Shown piece after piece: positions 55,901-64,000 of a stretch of 64,000 bases of DNA (its first letter is position 1; each line of letters begins with the position of its first letter). The notes under the pieces are model-generated. The model made no database searches, had not been told where the DNA came from, and was given only the letters and a program-made list of their open reading frames with translations. The translations under genes were made by a program, and so were the position numbers. The stretch is from Thiohalobacter sp. IOR34. GTDB lineage: Bacteria > Pseudomonadota > Gammaproteobacteria > Thiohalobacterales > Thiohalobacteraceae. The DNA lies in the NCBI RefSeq assembly GCF_030406045.1, contig NZ_CP128988.1, positions 2,205,438-2,269,437 on the forward strand, given 5' to 3'.

Positions 55901-56245
55901 TTGCTGTACTGGCTCAAACAGACACTGGGCGGATTGCTGATCGTTTCGCTCATCGCGGCAGGCAATCTCTGCGGCTGGCAGCCCTGCGCCATGGCAAACA
56001 CTGACAACATGACGCATGCCGGCCATGCCATGGGCAAGATGGCCGACGGCTCGATGCTGAAGAACGGCGGCACCCACTGTCAAAACAGCTGCAGCTGCTG
56101 CTTCAGCACCTCCCGCCTGCTGGGCCTGCCCCCCGTCGAATCCCTTCAGGCATCCCTGCCGACGCCAGCCTATCTGCCCAGCCGGATCCCCGATTCGGCC
56201 GGCATCCTCACCCCACCAGATACCCCGCCACCGCGCAGTCTCTGA
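55901..56245 (+). CDS. Small exported Cys/His/Met-rich protein
   Basis: A TTG start at 55901, with GGGGGAGGA upstream, gives 114 residues. A signal peptide of about 30 residues (LYWLKQTLGGLLIVSLIAAG) is followed by HAGHAMGKMADGSMLKNGG and HCQNSCSCC, a dense set of potential metal ligands. The C-terminal half is proline-rich (PDTPPPRSL). No family is recognised with confidence; it recalls small periplasmic copper-binding or CopL-like proteins. It lies between the molybdoenzyme operon and the PAS-LuxR regulator gene. Metal binding is inferred from composition only. Confidence 0.55.
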   Translation: MLYWLKQTLGGLLIVSLIAAGNLCGWQPCAMANTDNMTHAGHAMGKMADGSMLKNGGTHCQNSCSCCFSTSRLLGLPPVESLQASLPTPAYLPSRIPDSAGILTPPDTPPPRSL

Positions 56246-56368
56246 CCCTGCACAATCGGAACACCGGTCAGCGGCGACAGATCGTGATGCCGGTCCGTGC
56301 CCATGCCAGCGGCGCAAGACATGCGTGGCGGGCACAAAAACAACAAAGAACAGAGAAGGGGTAGAGAA

Positions 56369-56998
56369 ATGAATGGCATTTACGAAATATTCAAGCGAAG
56401 TACCGATGCCATCTTTGGCATCGACAGAAAAGGTCAGGTCGCCTTCTGGAACCCGGCCTGCGAGGAGCTGCTCGGCCACCCCGCCCGCCTCGCCCTGGGC
56501 CAGCATTGCTCCAGCCTGCTCTGCGGCACCGATCTGCTGGGCCGGGATTTCTGCAGCGAGCGCTGCCCTATCCCCAAGGGGTGCAACGGTCACGCACCGA
56601 TCCGCGACTTCGATCTGGTGGTGAAGCGGGCCGACGGCGATGCCCTTATGGTCAACATCGGCGCCCACTATGTACCGGGCAGTCGCCAGCAGCGACTGAA
56701 CGGCATCAGCGTGTTCTTCGCCCTGCGGCGGGTAAGCTGCCAGCAGCTCATTCAGCGTCTGGCCAGCAGTTCCTGCAAGGCCGAGGAAGAAGACGGCTTC
56801 AGGAAACATGACCTGAGCGCACGGGAACACGAGCTGCTGCACCTGGCCGCCGCCGGCCTGAAGACCGGAGACATCGCCAGGCGTTCCTGCATCAGCGAGG
56901 CCACGGTACGCAATCACTTCAAGAGCATCTACCGCAAGCTCGGCGTGCACAGCCGGGCCGAGGCGGTCAGCCTCGCGATGCGCAAGGGGCTGGTCTGA
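56369..56998 (+). CDS. PAS-LuxR transcriptional regulator with a cysteine cluster
   Basis: The start at 56369 (MNGIYEIFKRSTDAIFGIDR) follows AAGGGG and gives 209 residues. A PAS domain (about 1-120) contains GQHCSSLLCGTDLLGRDFC and SERCPIPKGC, five cysteines within about 30 residues, a spacing that could hold an Fe-S cluster or heme. The LuxR-type helix-turn-helix (about 146-205) is LSAREHELLHLAAAGLKTGD followed by IARRSCISEATVRNHF. There is no receiver domain or kinase gene nearby, so it may be a one-component redox or metal sensor. Its position facing the molybdoenzyme operon suggests it controls it. Confidence 0.8.
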   Translation: MNGIYEIFKRSTDAIFGIDRKGQVAFWNPACEELLGHPARLALGQHCSSLLCGTDLLGRDFCSERCPIPKGCNGHAPIRDFDLVVKRADGDALMVNIGAHYVPGSRQQRLNGISVFFALRRVSCQQLIQRLASSSCKAEEEDGFRKHDLSAREHELLHLAAAGLKTGDIARRSCISEATVRNHFKSIYRKLGVHSRAEAVSLAMRKGLV

Positions 56999-57236
56999 GA
57001 CTTCGGCGTTTCAAGGAATCCAACTGCGCGCCGTGACCCGCCGCTGCGGCATCATGGCGGGCAGGGTCCGCCCTCCAGGCTACATGCCGCAGCAGCCAAG
57101 GAATCCTGCCTGTTTTCCGTGGCTTCCCTGGCTATCAGCTTTTTGTGGATTTCGTGGGTTTCGTGGCTATCGCCTGTTCCGCCCAACGGCGGCACGGCAG
57201 GCAAATCCGCCCGCGAGTGCAGGCCCCAGGCCGCAA
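56999..57236. other. Intergenic region between the regulator and lptG
   Basis: The 238 bases hold no gene. A block at 57141-57167 (TTTTGTGGATTTCGTGGG and on) matches the sequence inside the tandem repeats at 43.5-44.1 kb in 26 of 27 positions. GCATCATGGCGGGCAGGGTC nearby is unremarkable. The gap separates convergent genes, but no clear terminator is seen. Confidence 0.5.
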
Positions 57237-58301
57237 TCAGCGCACCCGGCGGATGAGCAGCATGCCGGACGCCGCGAACAGCAGCGAGGGCGCGGCCGCA
57301 CTGAGCAGGGGATCGAAGCCATAGACCTGGCCGAGATGGCCGAGCAGCTGGTTGAGCAGATGAAAGACAATCCCGACCATGACCCCCGCCAGCAGGCGCT
57401 GGCCGGCGCCCACGGCGCGCAGTGGTCCGAACACGAAGGGCACCGAGAGGAACAGCATCACCAGCCCGGCCAGCGGCGCCATCAGCCGCTGCCAGAAGGC
57501 CAGTTCATAACGGCTGCTGTCCAGGCGGTTGTCCCGCAGATAGCTCACATAGCGCAGCAGGTCACGCGCCGAGAGGCGGTCCGGCTCGATCACCACCACA
57601 TTGAGCAGTTCCGGGCTGAGCGGTGAACGCCAGGGCCGCTCCTCGAACACCTCCCGCCTGAAGGCATCCACCGTCAACATTGCCCGCTCGCCGGCACGGA
57701 GCCACCAGACACCGTCGCGGTATTCGGCACGCTGGGCGCGCAGCACACTGCCCAGCCGGCCGTCCTGGCCCAGTTCGTAGACCTCGATTCCGGCCAGGCT
57801 GCCATCGGGGAAGATCTCCTTGATGTTGATATAGCGGTTGCCGTCCCGTGCCCAGATGCCGGACTCGCTGCGAAAGGTGATGCGGCTGGTCTGCGCCATG
57901 GTGCGCTGATTCTGGGCCATCTGTCCGGCCGGCGGCGCCACCCATTCGCCGATCGCCGCCGCCACCAGCAGCATCGCCAGCCCCGCCTTCATCACCCACC
58001 AGACGATGCGCTTCAGGGACACCCCGGCGGCGCGGATGGCGATCAGCTCGCCGTGCGCCGCCATGGCGCCCAGCCCCAGCAGGCTGCCGAGCAGGGTGGC
58101 CATGGGAAACAGGCCGTAGGCCCGCTCCGGCACCGTCAAACCGACGTAGAACAGCACCTCGCGCAGGCCATAGTTCCCCTGACCGATGTCCTGCATCTCG
58201 TTGAGGATGGCAAAGAACAGGTCCACCGCCAGAAGCAGCATCAGCGCCAGCAGGGTGCCGACGATCACCGCCCGGCCGAGGTAGCGTTCCAGCAGCCTCA
58301 T
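57237..58301 (-). CDS. lptG: LPS export permease LptG
   Basis: The start at 58301 (MRLLERYLGRAVIVGTLLAL) overlaps the lptF stop codon in ATGA and gives 354 residues. Six membrane helices, three at each end, flank a periplasmic jellyroll domain. LptG forms the LptB2FG ABC exporter with LptF, which extracts lipopolysaccharide from the inner membrane. The overlap with lptF indicates coupling. lptE of the same pathway is at 20 kb. Confidence 0.95.
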   Translation of the reverse strand: MRLLERYLGRAVIVGTLLALMLLLAVDLFFAILNEMQDIGQGNYGLREVLFYVGLTVPERAYGLFPMATLLGSLLGLGAMAAHGELIAIRAAGVSLKRIVWWVMKAGLAMLLVAAAIGEWVAPPAGQMAQNQRTMAQTSRITFRSESGIWARDGNRYINIKEIFPDGSLAGIEVYELGQDGRLGSVLRAQRAEYRDGVWWLRAGERAMLTVDAFRREVFEERPWRSPLSPELLNVVVIEPDRLSARDLLRYVSYLRDNRLDSSRYELAFWQRLMAPLAGLVMLFLSVPFVFGPLRAVGAGQRLLAGVMVGIVFHLLNQLLGHLGQVYGFDPLLSAAAPSLLFAASGMLLIRRVR

Positions 58302-59380
58302 GCCGCACCCCGCCGCGGCCGGGGCCGCAGCCGCCACCAGAGAAAGCCGGCCAGCAGCAGCGGCAGCAGATGTACCCACCACAGCCCCGGCAGCGGCGGC
58401 AGCAGACCTCTGCCCACCCACACCCGGGCGGTGCTGAGCAGGTTGTAGTAGATGATGAATACCAGGATGGCCAGGAACAGCCGCCCGTAACGCCCCTGGC
58501 GCGGCGTGCTGTGACTGAGCGGCAGGACCAGCACCATCAGCACCAGCACGGCCAGCGGCAACGACAGTCGCCATTGCAGCTCGGCGATGTCCTCCGTATC
58601 CGCCGAGGCCAGCAGGCGCCGGCTGGGGATGGCGTCGCGCTTGGTGATCACCGGCGCGGGCGCGGCGGTCTCGATACGGATACCGTGCCGCTGGAAGCGG
58701 ATGACCCGGAAGCGGGGATCGCCCGGCATGCCCTGGTAGCGGAAGCCGTCCTCCATCACCAGGAAACGGTCGCCGCTGTCCTGCTCACGCTGGGGGTAGG
58801 CACGGCGCGCTGTCAGCAGGGTCGGCGGCACACCCTTGAGGTCACGCACGAACAGCCGCTCCAGAAAACGCCGGTCCCGGGACACGCCCTCGGCGTAGAA
58901 GATCAACCGACCCTCCTGGGCCTCCTGGAAGCGCCCGGCGCTGACCGTGCCGATATCACTGCCCCGCTCCGCCTCGGCGCGCAGCTGGTAGCCGAGCTCA
59001 GCAGTGCGTGGCGCCACGAACAGCGACAGGCCGAGCAGGGCCACCGCCAGCACCGCCGCCAGGCCGAGCAGCGGGCGGTACAGCTCGCGCGGGCCGACGC
59101 CACAGGCATGCATGGCCACCATCTCACTGTCCCGGTACAGCCGGCCCAGCGCCAGCAGGGCCCCAAGGAACAGGGCCAGCGGCAACAGGGGGGTCAGGTA
59201 GCTGACGGATTTCAGTCCAAGCAGGGTGAAGATCACCGCTGCCGGTATGTCTCCGCTGGCCGCCTCACCCAGGTAACGGGCAAAACGGTTGGCCAGCACG
59301 ATGGCCCAGAGGACCAGCAGCACCGCCAGCCAGTTCTTCATCACCTCCCGGAGCAGATAACGGTCGAGGATGCGCAACAT
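58298..59380 (-). CDS. lptF: LPS export permease LptF
   Basis: The product has 360 residues beginning MLRILDRYLLREVMKNWLAV, with the family's transmembrane pattern and the LPLAVLVLMVLVLPLSHSTP loop that contacts LptB. LptF pairs with LptG in the lipopolysaccharide exporter. The gene diverges from pepA, an arrangement conserved in gammaproteobacteria. Confidence 0.95.
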   Translation of the reverse strand: MLRILDRYLLREVMKNWLAVLLVLWAIVLANRFARYLGEAASGDIPAAVIFTLLGLKSVSYLTPLLPLALFLGALLALGRLYRDSEMVAMHACGVGPRELYRPLLGLAAVLAVALLGLSLFVAPRTAELGYQLRAEAERGSDIGTVSAGRFQEAQEGRLIFYAEGVSRDRRFLERLFVRDLKGVPPTLLTARRAYPQREQDSGDRFLVMEDGFRYQGMPGDPRFRVIRFQRHGIRIETAAPAPVITKRDAIPSRRLLASADTEDIAELQWRLSLPLAVLVLMVLVLPLSHSTPRQGRYGRLFLAILVFIIYYNLLSTARVWVGRGLLPPLPGLWWVHLLPLLLAGFLWWRLRPRPRRGAA

Positions 59381-59559
59381 GATGGGAGAAGCTACCGGAT
59401 CCTGCCTGGGTGAATGTGATAAAGCGCGGTTTTTTCAGTAGACTGGGGCACCATCGTGGCAGCCCCGGTAACTGGCGGCTACCCTACCTCAGCCACCCCT
59501 CGCCTGCAAACCGGCGGCGGCCGGCTGAACCCGAATCCGCACACTCAGAGGAGCCCTGC

Positions 59560-61071
59560 ATGGATTTCAACGTCACGAGCGGCACCCCCGAAAAACAACG
59601 CACCGCCTGTCTGGTGATCGGCGTCTTCGAACCCCGGCGACTGACCGCCGCCGGCAAGACCCTGAACTCGGCCGCCGGCGGCCATCTGGCCGCGATCCTG
59701 CGGCGCGGCGATCTGGAGGGCAAATGTGGCCAGACCCTGCTGCTGCACAACGTGCCGGGCATCCACGCCGAGCGTGTGCTGCTGGTCGGCTGTGGCCGGG
59801 AGAAGGAGCTGGACGAGGGCAAGTTCCGCAGCATCGCCGCCAGCGCCGCCCAGCGGCTCGACGAGAGCGGTGCCAACGAGGCAGTCTCCTACCTCAGCGA
59901 GCTGCCGGTTGGCGACCGCGATCTGCGCTGGAAGGTACGCCAGCAACTGGAGAGCACCGAGGACGCCCTGTATGTCTTCGACCGCCTGAGGAGCGAGAAG
60001 GAAAAGAAGCGCCGCCCGCTGAAGAAACTCACCCTGGCCATCGAGGAACGCACCGCGCTGGCCGAAGCGCGCCGTGGCCTGGCCGAGGGAGCGGCCATCG
60101 CCGCCGGGGTGCGCAGCGCACGCGAACTCGGCAACCTGCCGGGCAACATCTGCACCCCGGACTACCTCGCCCGCCAGGCCAAGTCCCTGGCCCGCCGCTC
60201 CACCCGCATCGACGTCAGGGTACTGGAGGAACGTGGCATGCAGCGCCTCGGCATGGGCGCGCTGCTCTCGGTGGCCCGCGGCAGCCGCCAGCCGGCCAAG
60301 CTGATCATCCTCGAATACCGTGGCGGACGGAAGAATGCCCGGCCAGTGGCCCTGGTCGGCAAGGGTGTCACCTTCGACTCCGGCGGCATCTCCCTGAAGC
60401 CGGGCCAGGCCATGGACGAGATGAAATTCGACATGTGCGGCGCCGCCGCGGTGCTCGGCACCTTCGAGGCGGTGCTCGACATGCAGCTGCCGATCAATCT
60501 GGTCGGCATCATCCCCGCCACCGAGAACCTGCCCGACGGTCAGGCCAGCAAGCCGGGCGACGTGGTTACCAGCATGTCGGGGCAGACCATCGAAATCCTC
60601 AACACCGACGCCGAGGGGCGGCTGATCCTCTGCGACGCGCTGACCTACGCCGGCCGTTTCAAGCCGGACACGGTGATCGACGTCGCCACCCTGACCGGTG
60701 CCTGCGTCATCGCCCTCGGCAGCCATGCCGCCGGCCTGCTGGCCAACGACCAGGATCTGGCCAGCGAACTGCTGGACGCCGGCAGCTACGCCGCCGACCG
60801 CGCCTGGCAGATGCCACTGTGGGAAGACTACCAGCAGCAGCTGGACAGCAACTTTGCCGACATGGCGAACATCGGCGGCCGCGAGGCCGGCACCATCACC
60901 GCCGCCTGCTTCCTGTCCCGCTTCACCAAGGACTACCGCTGGGCCCATCTTGACATCGCCGGCGTGGCCTGGAAGCACGGCAAGGAAAAAGGCGCCACCG
61001 GCCGTCCCGTGCCGCTACTCACCCAGTACCTGCTCGACCGCTGCAGCAAGAAAACGAAGAAGCGCGGCTGA
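59560..61071 (+). CDS. pepA: Leucyl aminopeptidase PepA
   Basis: The start at 59560 (MDFNVTSGTPEKQRTACLVI) follows AGAGGAG and gives 503 residues. The M17 signature NTDAEGRLILCDAL and the metal-binding GKGVTFDSGGISLKPGQAMDEMKFDM region are intact. PepA is a hexameric di-metal aminopeptidase, and in some bacteria a DNA-binding protein. A -10-like TAGACT (59440-59445) lies 114 bases before the start. The divergent partner is lptF, as in Escherichia coli; valS or holC are not seen downstream. Confidence 0.96.
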   Translation: MDFNVTSGTPEKQRTACLVIGVFEPRRLTAAGKTLNSAAGGHLAAILRRGDLEGKCGQTLLLHNVPGIHAERVLLVGCGREKELDEGKFRSIAASAAQRLDESGANEAVSYLSELPVGDRDLRWKVRQQLESTEDALYVFDRLRSEKEKKRRPLKKLTLAIEERTALAEARRGLAEGAAIAAGVRSARELGNLPGNICTPDYLARQAKSLARRSTRIDVRVLEERGMQRLGMGALLSVARGSRQPAKLIILEYRGGRKNARPVALVGKGVTFDSGGISLKPGQAMDEMKFDMCGAAAVLGTFEAVLDMQLPINLVGIIPATENLPDGQASKPGDVVTSMSGQTIEILNTDAEGRLILCDALTYAGRFKPDTVIDVATLTGACVIALGSHAAGLLANDQDLASELLDAGSYAADRAWQMPLWEDYQQQLDSNFADMANIGGREAGTITAACFLSRFTKDYRWAHLDIAGVAWKHGKEKGATGRPVPLLTQYLLDRCSKKTKKRG

Positions 61072-61119
61072 ACAAGGCAACAGGGAGCCGAGGTCGGAAC
61101 ACGGTTTTTCGCTAACACA

Positions 61120-61152
61120 GAAACCGCGTTTCGACCCCGGTTCCGCGGTTTC
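61120..61152 (+). terminator. Hairpin downstream of pepA
   Basis: GAAACCGCG (61120-61128) pairs with CGCGGTTTC (61144-61152), a perfect 9-bp stem. The upstream GGTCGGAACACGGTTTTT can pair alternatively with the first arm and its extension. It is followed by ATTTGCC, not by a U-run. It probably ends or attenuates pepA transcription. Confidence 0.5.
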
Positions 61153-61214
61153 ATTTGCCGGCCAATATCATTATCCTTCACCCTCCGGTTCAAGCCTTCG
61201 GTTTCGCTGCCATA

Positions 61215-62897
61215 ATGAAAATACCGGTCAGCCAGGTTCTAGTGCGATTCCTGGAAAATCTTGGGGTGACGCGCATTTTCGGGATTCCGGGTTCGCACAT
61301 CCTGCCGGTATATGACGAACTCCACGATTCGCCCATCCAGTCGGTGCTTGCCAAACATGAACAGGGCGCGGCATTCATGGCCGCTGGCCATGCGCGCGTC
61401 ACGGGCAGCGTCGGTGCCTGCATTACCACGGCCGGACCCGGTGCCACGAATCTGGTGACCGGTATCGCCAGCGCCTATGCCGACAAGCTGCCCGTAATCG
61501 CCATCACCGGCGAGGCACCCACCCATATCTTCGGCAAGGGTGGGCTGCAGGAAAGCTCCGGCGAAGGCGGCAGCGTGGACCAGGTGGCGCTGTTCGCCGG
61601 TATCACCCGCTACCACAAGTTGATCGAACGCACCGACTATCTGACCGCGGTCCTCAATCAGGCGGCGAAACACCTGCTCGCCGGCACCCCTGGGCCGGTG
61701 GTGTTGAGCATCCCGTTCAACCTGCAAAAGGAAATGGTGGATGATGCCATACTGGGACAGGCTGCCCCGGCGCGCCCACCCACAGCCGCGCCGATCGCCG
61801 ATCATTATGTCGATCAGAGCCTTGCCCTGCTGAGGACGTCCAGCCGGCCCCTCATCATCGCCGGTTACGGTTGCATCCGCTCGGACGCCCAGGCGGCGCT
61901 GCGCACCATCAGCGAAACACTGAACATCCCGGTGACCACCAGCCTGAAGGCGAAGGGGGCGTTCGACGAGCGGAGCGCACTGTCGCTGGGCAGCCTGGGC
62001 GTCACCTCCAGTGGACACGCCATGCGCTACCTGGAGCGGGAAGCAGACCTGGTGCTGGTACTGGGTGCGGGGTTCAATGAGCGCACCAGCTACCTGTGGG
62101 ACGAGAAACTGCTTGCGGGGAAAAAGATCATTCAGGTCGACAATGACTCACAGCAACTGGAGAAGGTGTTTCATGCCGACCTGGTGGTCGAGGCCGATCT
62201 GGGCGCCTACCTGAATGCCTTGGACGCTGCGGTGGCGCAACAGGCGATCGCCCCGAAGGCACCCGTGGATGTCACCGCATTCGTGAAACAGGTACGGCAG
62301 GAGATCGACGCAGCGGGCGAGACCATATTCGATAAAAAGTTCGACCATATAAAAGCGCTGTATGCCTGGCTGGAAGAGACATTTCCCGACGGCCTGATCA
62401 TGTTCGATGACAACATCGTCTTCGCGCAAAACTTCTATCGCGTCTCCACCAGAGACCGCTTCATCCCCAATACGGGAATCTCCTCGCTGGGTCATGCCAT
62501 TCCGGCAGCCATCGCTGCCAGCTTCGCACTGCACGGCGCGGAAAGACGGCCGGTATTCGCCATGATCGGTGACGGGGGGTTCCAGATGTGCTGCATGGAG
62601 ATCATGACGGCGGTCAACTACGGCGTGCCCCTGAACATCGTGCTGTTCAACAACGAGACCATGGGCCTCATCCGCAAAAACCAGCATCAGCACTACAACG
62701 ACCGGTTCATCGACTGCGAGTTCGAAAACCCGGATTTCTCCCTGCTGGCGAAATCCTTCGGCATCAGGCATGTACGGGTAGAAGAGGTCGCTGATTTGGA
62801 AGCGCTGGCCGATTCCCTGGACTTCATGAGTGGCATCAACCTCATCGAGATCCCCATCGATCGGGATGCCTACCCCAATTATTCCTCGAGGCGCTAA
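61215..62897 (+). CDS. Thiamine-diphosphate-dependent enzyme, acetolactate-synthase-like
   Basis: The ATG at 61215 (MKIPVSQVLVRFLENLGVTR) gives 560 residues; a TTG at 61155 would add 20, and neither has a clear ribosome-binding site. The N-terminal catalytic glutamate is in AKHEQGAAFMAAGHARVTG, and the cofactor motif GDGGFQMCCMEIMTAVNYG, with the later NNETMG, is complete. The fold is that of acetolactate synthases, sulfoacetaldehyde acetyltransferases and related decarboxylases. No acetolactate-synthase small subunit gene follows. G+C and codon choice look lower than in the neighbours (AAA, ATA and TAT codons), which suggests transfer. The substrate is unknown. Confidence 0.8.
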   Translation: MKIPVSQVLVRFLENLGVTRIFGIPGSHILPVYDELHDSPIQSVLAKHEQGAAFMAAGHARVTGSVGACITTAGPGATNLVTGIASAYADKLPVIAITGEAPTHIFGKGGLQESSGEGGSVDQVALFAGITRYHKLIERTDYLTAVLNQAAKHLLAGTPGPVVLSIPFNLQKEMVDDAILGQAAPARPPTAAPIADHYVDQSLALLRTSSRPLIIAGYGCIRSDAQAALRTISETLNIPVTTSLKAKGAFDERSALSLGSLGVTSSGHAMRYLEREADLVLVLGAGFNERTSYLWDEKLLAGKKIIQVDNDSQQLEKVFHADLVVEADLGAYLNALDAAVAQQAIAPKAPVDVTAFVKQVRQEIDAAGETIFDKKFDHIKALYAWLEETFPDGLIMFDDNIVFAQNFYRVSTRDRFIPNTGISSLGHAIPAAIAASFALHGAERRPVFAMIGDGGFQMCCMEIMTAVNYGVPLNIVLFNNETMGLIRKNQHQHYNDRFIDCEFENPDFSLLAKSFGIRHVRVEEVADLEALADSLDFMSGINLIEIPIDRDAYPNYSSRR

Positions 62898-62924
62898 CAT
62901 CAACGCCATGCGACCGACTCCAGA

Positions 62925-64000
62925 ATGACGAACAGCCGCACTCCGCATCTTGAAGACTGCCTGCTGTGTTACGGCCAAGCCGATGCGGGCCTGCGCGAGT
63001 TGCAGGCGCGGCTGCGGCGACTGCAGGCAGACAGCGACACGCCGCTCAGCGAACTCATCGCCGCCTACGACGCCTGTTACCCGCGCTTGGAAAGGGCGCT
63101 CTGGCAATGCAGCAAGGACGACGAATTTGCATCCCTGCTGGCGCGTTACCAGGCCCTTTTCCGGGAGCAGGAAAGGCTCATCCAGCAGGATTCCCGCAAC
63201 AGGCGAGCGGGCGATACCCGCCATGACTTCATCCTCGGCATACCGGTCGCCGACCGCCCCGCACACCTGCAGGCCTGCCTGGAGAGCATCCATCAGGTTC
63301 TGGAACGGTTTGGCTATGGCGGAAAACGCGACGGACGTTACGTAAAGATCCGGATTGTGGTCGCCGAAGACAGCCGCCATGAGAGGAACGTCCAGCATCA
63401 CCGGGAACTCGTCGATGAGTATCGGCAGAAAGGCTTGCAGGTCGTCCACTTCGGACAGGATGAGCAATACGCGCTCCTGCAGTCGATACCAGCAGCCGAA
63501 CGCGAACTGCTCGGCAACATCCTCACCCGGCAGCCAAAGGACAGGTTCTATCTCAAGGGGCAGGCCGCCAACCGCAACCTGTGCTACCTGAAGTTTCTGG
63601 AGCTGACGGAAGACAGGGACCGAACGCTGTATTACCTGGTCGACAGCGACCAGGCGTTCTGCGTCAACCGGCAGACCCGGCAGGGCGAGGAGGCCGTCTT
63701 TGCGCTGAACTACTTCCATATCATCGACAGGGTCTTCCGCACCACCGGGACGCTGATGTTGACCGGCAAACTGGTCGGCGACCCACCGGTCTCTCCCGCG
63801 GTGATGGCGGGTGGCTTCCTGGATGACGTCGCGGCCTTCTTTGCGGATCTGGCCGGGCGGCATGCGCACGATGCCTGCAGGTTCCATGCCCTGCCGGAAC
63901 ACCCGACTGGCGACGCCGCCTACCATGACATGGCCGGACTGTTCGGTTTTGCGCACAAAGCGGAGACATTCCCCTACCGGTGCCGGATCCAGGGCCCACA
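62925..64000 (+). CDS. Glycosyltransferase-like protein, 3' end outside the window
   Basis: The frame opens at the ATG at 62925 (MTNSRTPHLEDCLLCYGQAD) and runs to the end of the window without a stop, about 358 residues. An N-terminal helical part of about 95 residues is followed by a GT-A-like region: DFILGIPVADRPAHLQACLE, then VKIRIVVAEDSRHERN and TLYYLVDSDQAFCVN with a DxD motif (near residue 240). Such motifs bind nucleotide sugar through a metal ion. The gene begins 27 bases after the thiamine enzyme gene, so they are probably cotranscribed. The family is not recognised further. Composition is like the upstream gene. Confidence 0.6.
   Translation, partial: MTNSRTPHLEDCLLCYGQADAGLRELQARLRRLQADSDTPLSELIAAYDACYPRLERALWQCSKDDEFASLLARYQALFREQERLIQQDSRNRRAGDTRHDFILGIPVADRPAHLQACLESIHQVLERFGYGGKRDGRYVKIRIVVAEDSRHERNVQHHRELVDEYRQKGLQVVHFGQDEQYALLQSIPAAERELLGNILTRQPKDRFYLKGQAANRNLCYLKFLELTEDRDRTLYYLVDSDQAFCVNRQTRQGEEAVFALNYFHIIDRVFRTTGTLMLTGKLVGDPPVSPAVMAGGFLDDVAAFFADLAGRHAHDACRFHALPEHPTGDAAYHDMAGLFGFAHKAETFPYRCRIQGP

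Overview
The window reads as a contiguous stretch of chromosome from a G+C-rich (roughly two-thirds G+C by eye) gammaproteobacterium. The blocks mreBCD-side maf-rng-yhdP-nit-tldD/pmbA, leuS-lptE-holA-nadD-rsfS-rlmH, lnt-corC-ybeY-ybeZ-miaB, folK-panBCD and lptFG/pepA are gammaproteobacterial in type, and proA sits inside the leuS block. An anaerobically respiring, possibly sulfur-oxidising organism of the Chromatiales type would fit (NhaD antiporter, type II DMSO-reductase operon, FNR-type sites), but the genus cannot be named from the sequence.

Layout. 0-3.3 kb: end of the magnesium channel gene mgtE, a repeat-rich gap, and nhaD. 3.4-16.5 kb: a mostly leftward housekeeping block holding a lipoate-ligase/DUF116 fusion, pmbA, darP (rightward), tldD, an amidase, a small secreted protein, yhdP, rng, maf and rlmH. 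16.5-23.1 kb: leftward rsfS, nadD, proA, holA, lptE, leuS. 23.1-24 kb: gene-free region built from nested palindromic elements. 24-26.2 kb: zinc-ribbon protein, b-type cytochrome and HPP membrane protein (rightward). 26.2-34.7 kb: leftward HIT-fold gene, lnt, corC, ybeY, ybeZ, miaB, RNase P RNA and pgi. 34.8-43.5 kb: a chemoreceptor and a central-carbon group (zwf, gnd, glgA, ppc). 43.5-44.1 kb: three tandem copies of a unit of about 226 bp. 44.1-49.2 kb: panD, panC, panB, a deoxynucleoside kinase, a repeat island, folK, pcnB. 49.2-50.4 kb: tRNA-Glu(CTC), an RDD membrane protein and a bacteriohemerythrin with a well-placed FNR-type promoter. 50.4-57 kb: the main accessory locus. 57.2-61.1 kb: lptG, lptF and divergent pepA. 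61.2-64 kb: a thiamine-diphosphate enzyme and a glycosyltransferase-like gene that runs off the window.

The most interesting locus is 50.4-57.0 kb. It encodes a Tat-exported molybdopterin catalytic subunit of the type II DMSO-reductase family (the group of selenate, chlorate and perchlorate reductases and of dimethylsulfide and ethylbenzene dehydrogenases), a four-cluster iron-sulfur subunit, a secreted heme-b subunit and a TorD-like chaperone. Facing it across a 285-bp region with a perfect 6-6-6 inverted repeat are a small exported Cys/His/Met-rich protein and a PAS-LuxR regulator whose PAS domain carries a cysteine cluster. The substrate cannot be read from the sequence: no chlorite dismutase is nearby and no NarI-type membrane subunit is present.

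Repeats are the other striking feature. Five REP-like hairpins, two copies of a MITE-like element of about 160 bp, a 283-bp element with 30-bp inverted ends, a 27-bp perfect hairpin and a minisatellite-like tandem array occupy nearly all the larger gene-free gaps. Calls are from reading the sequence alone; no database search or alignment was run.
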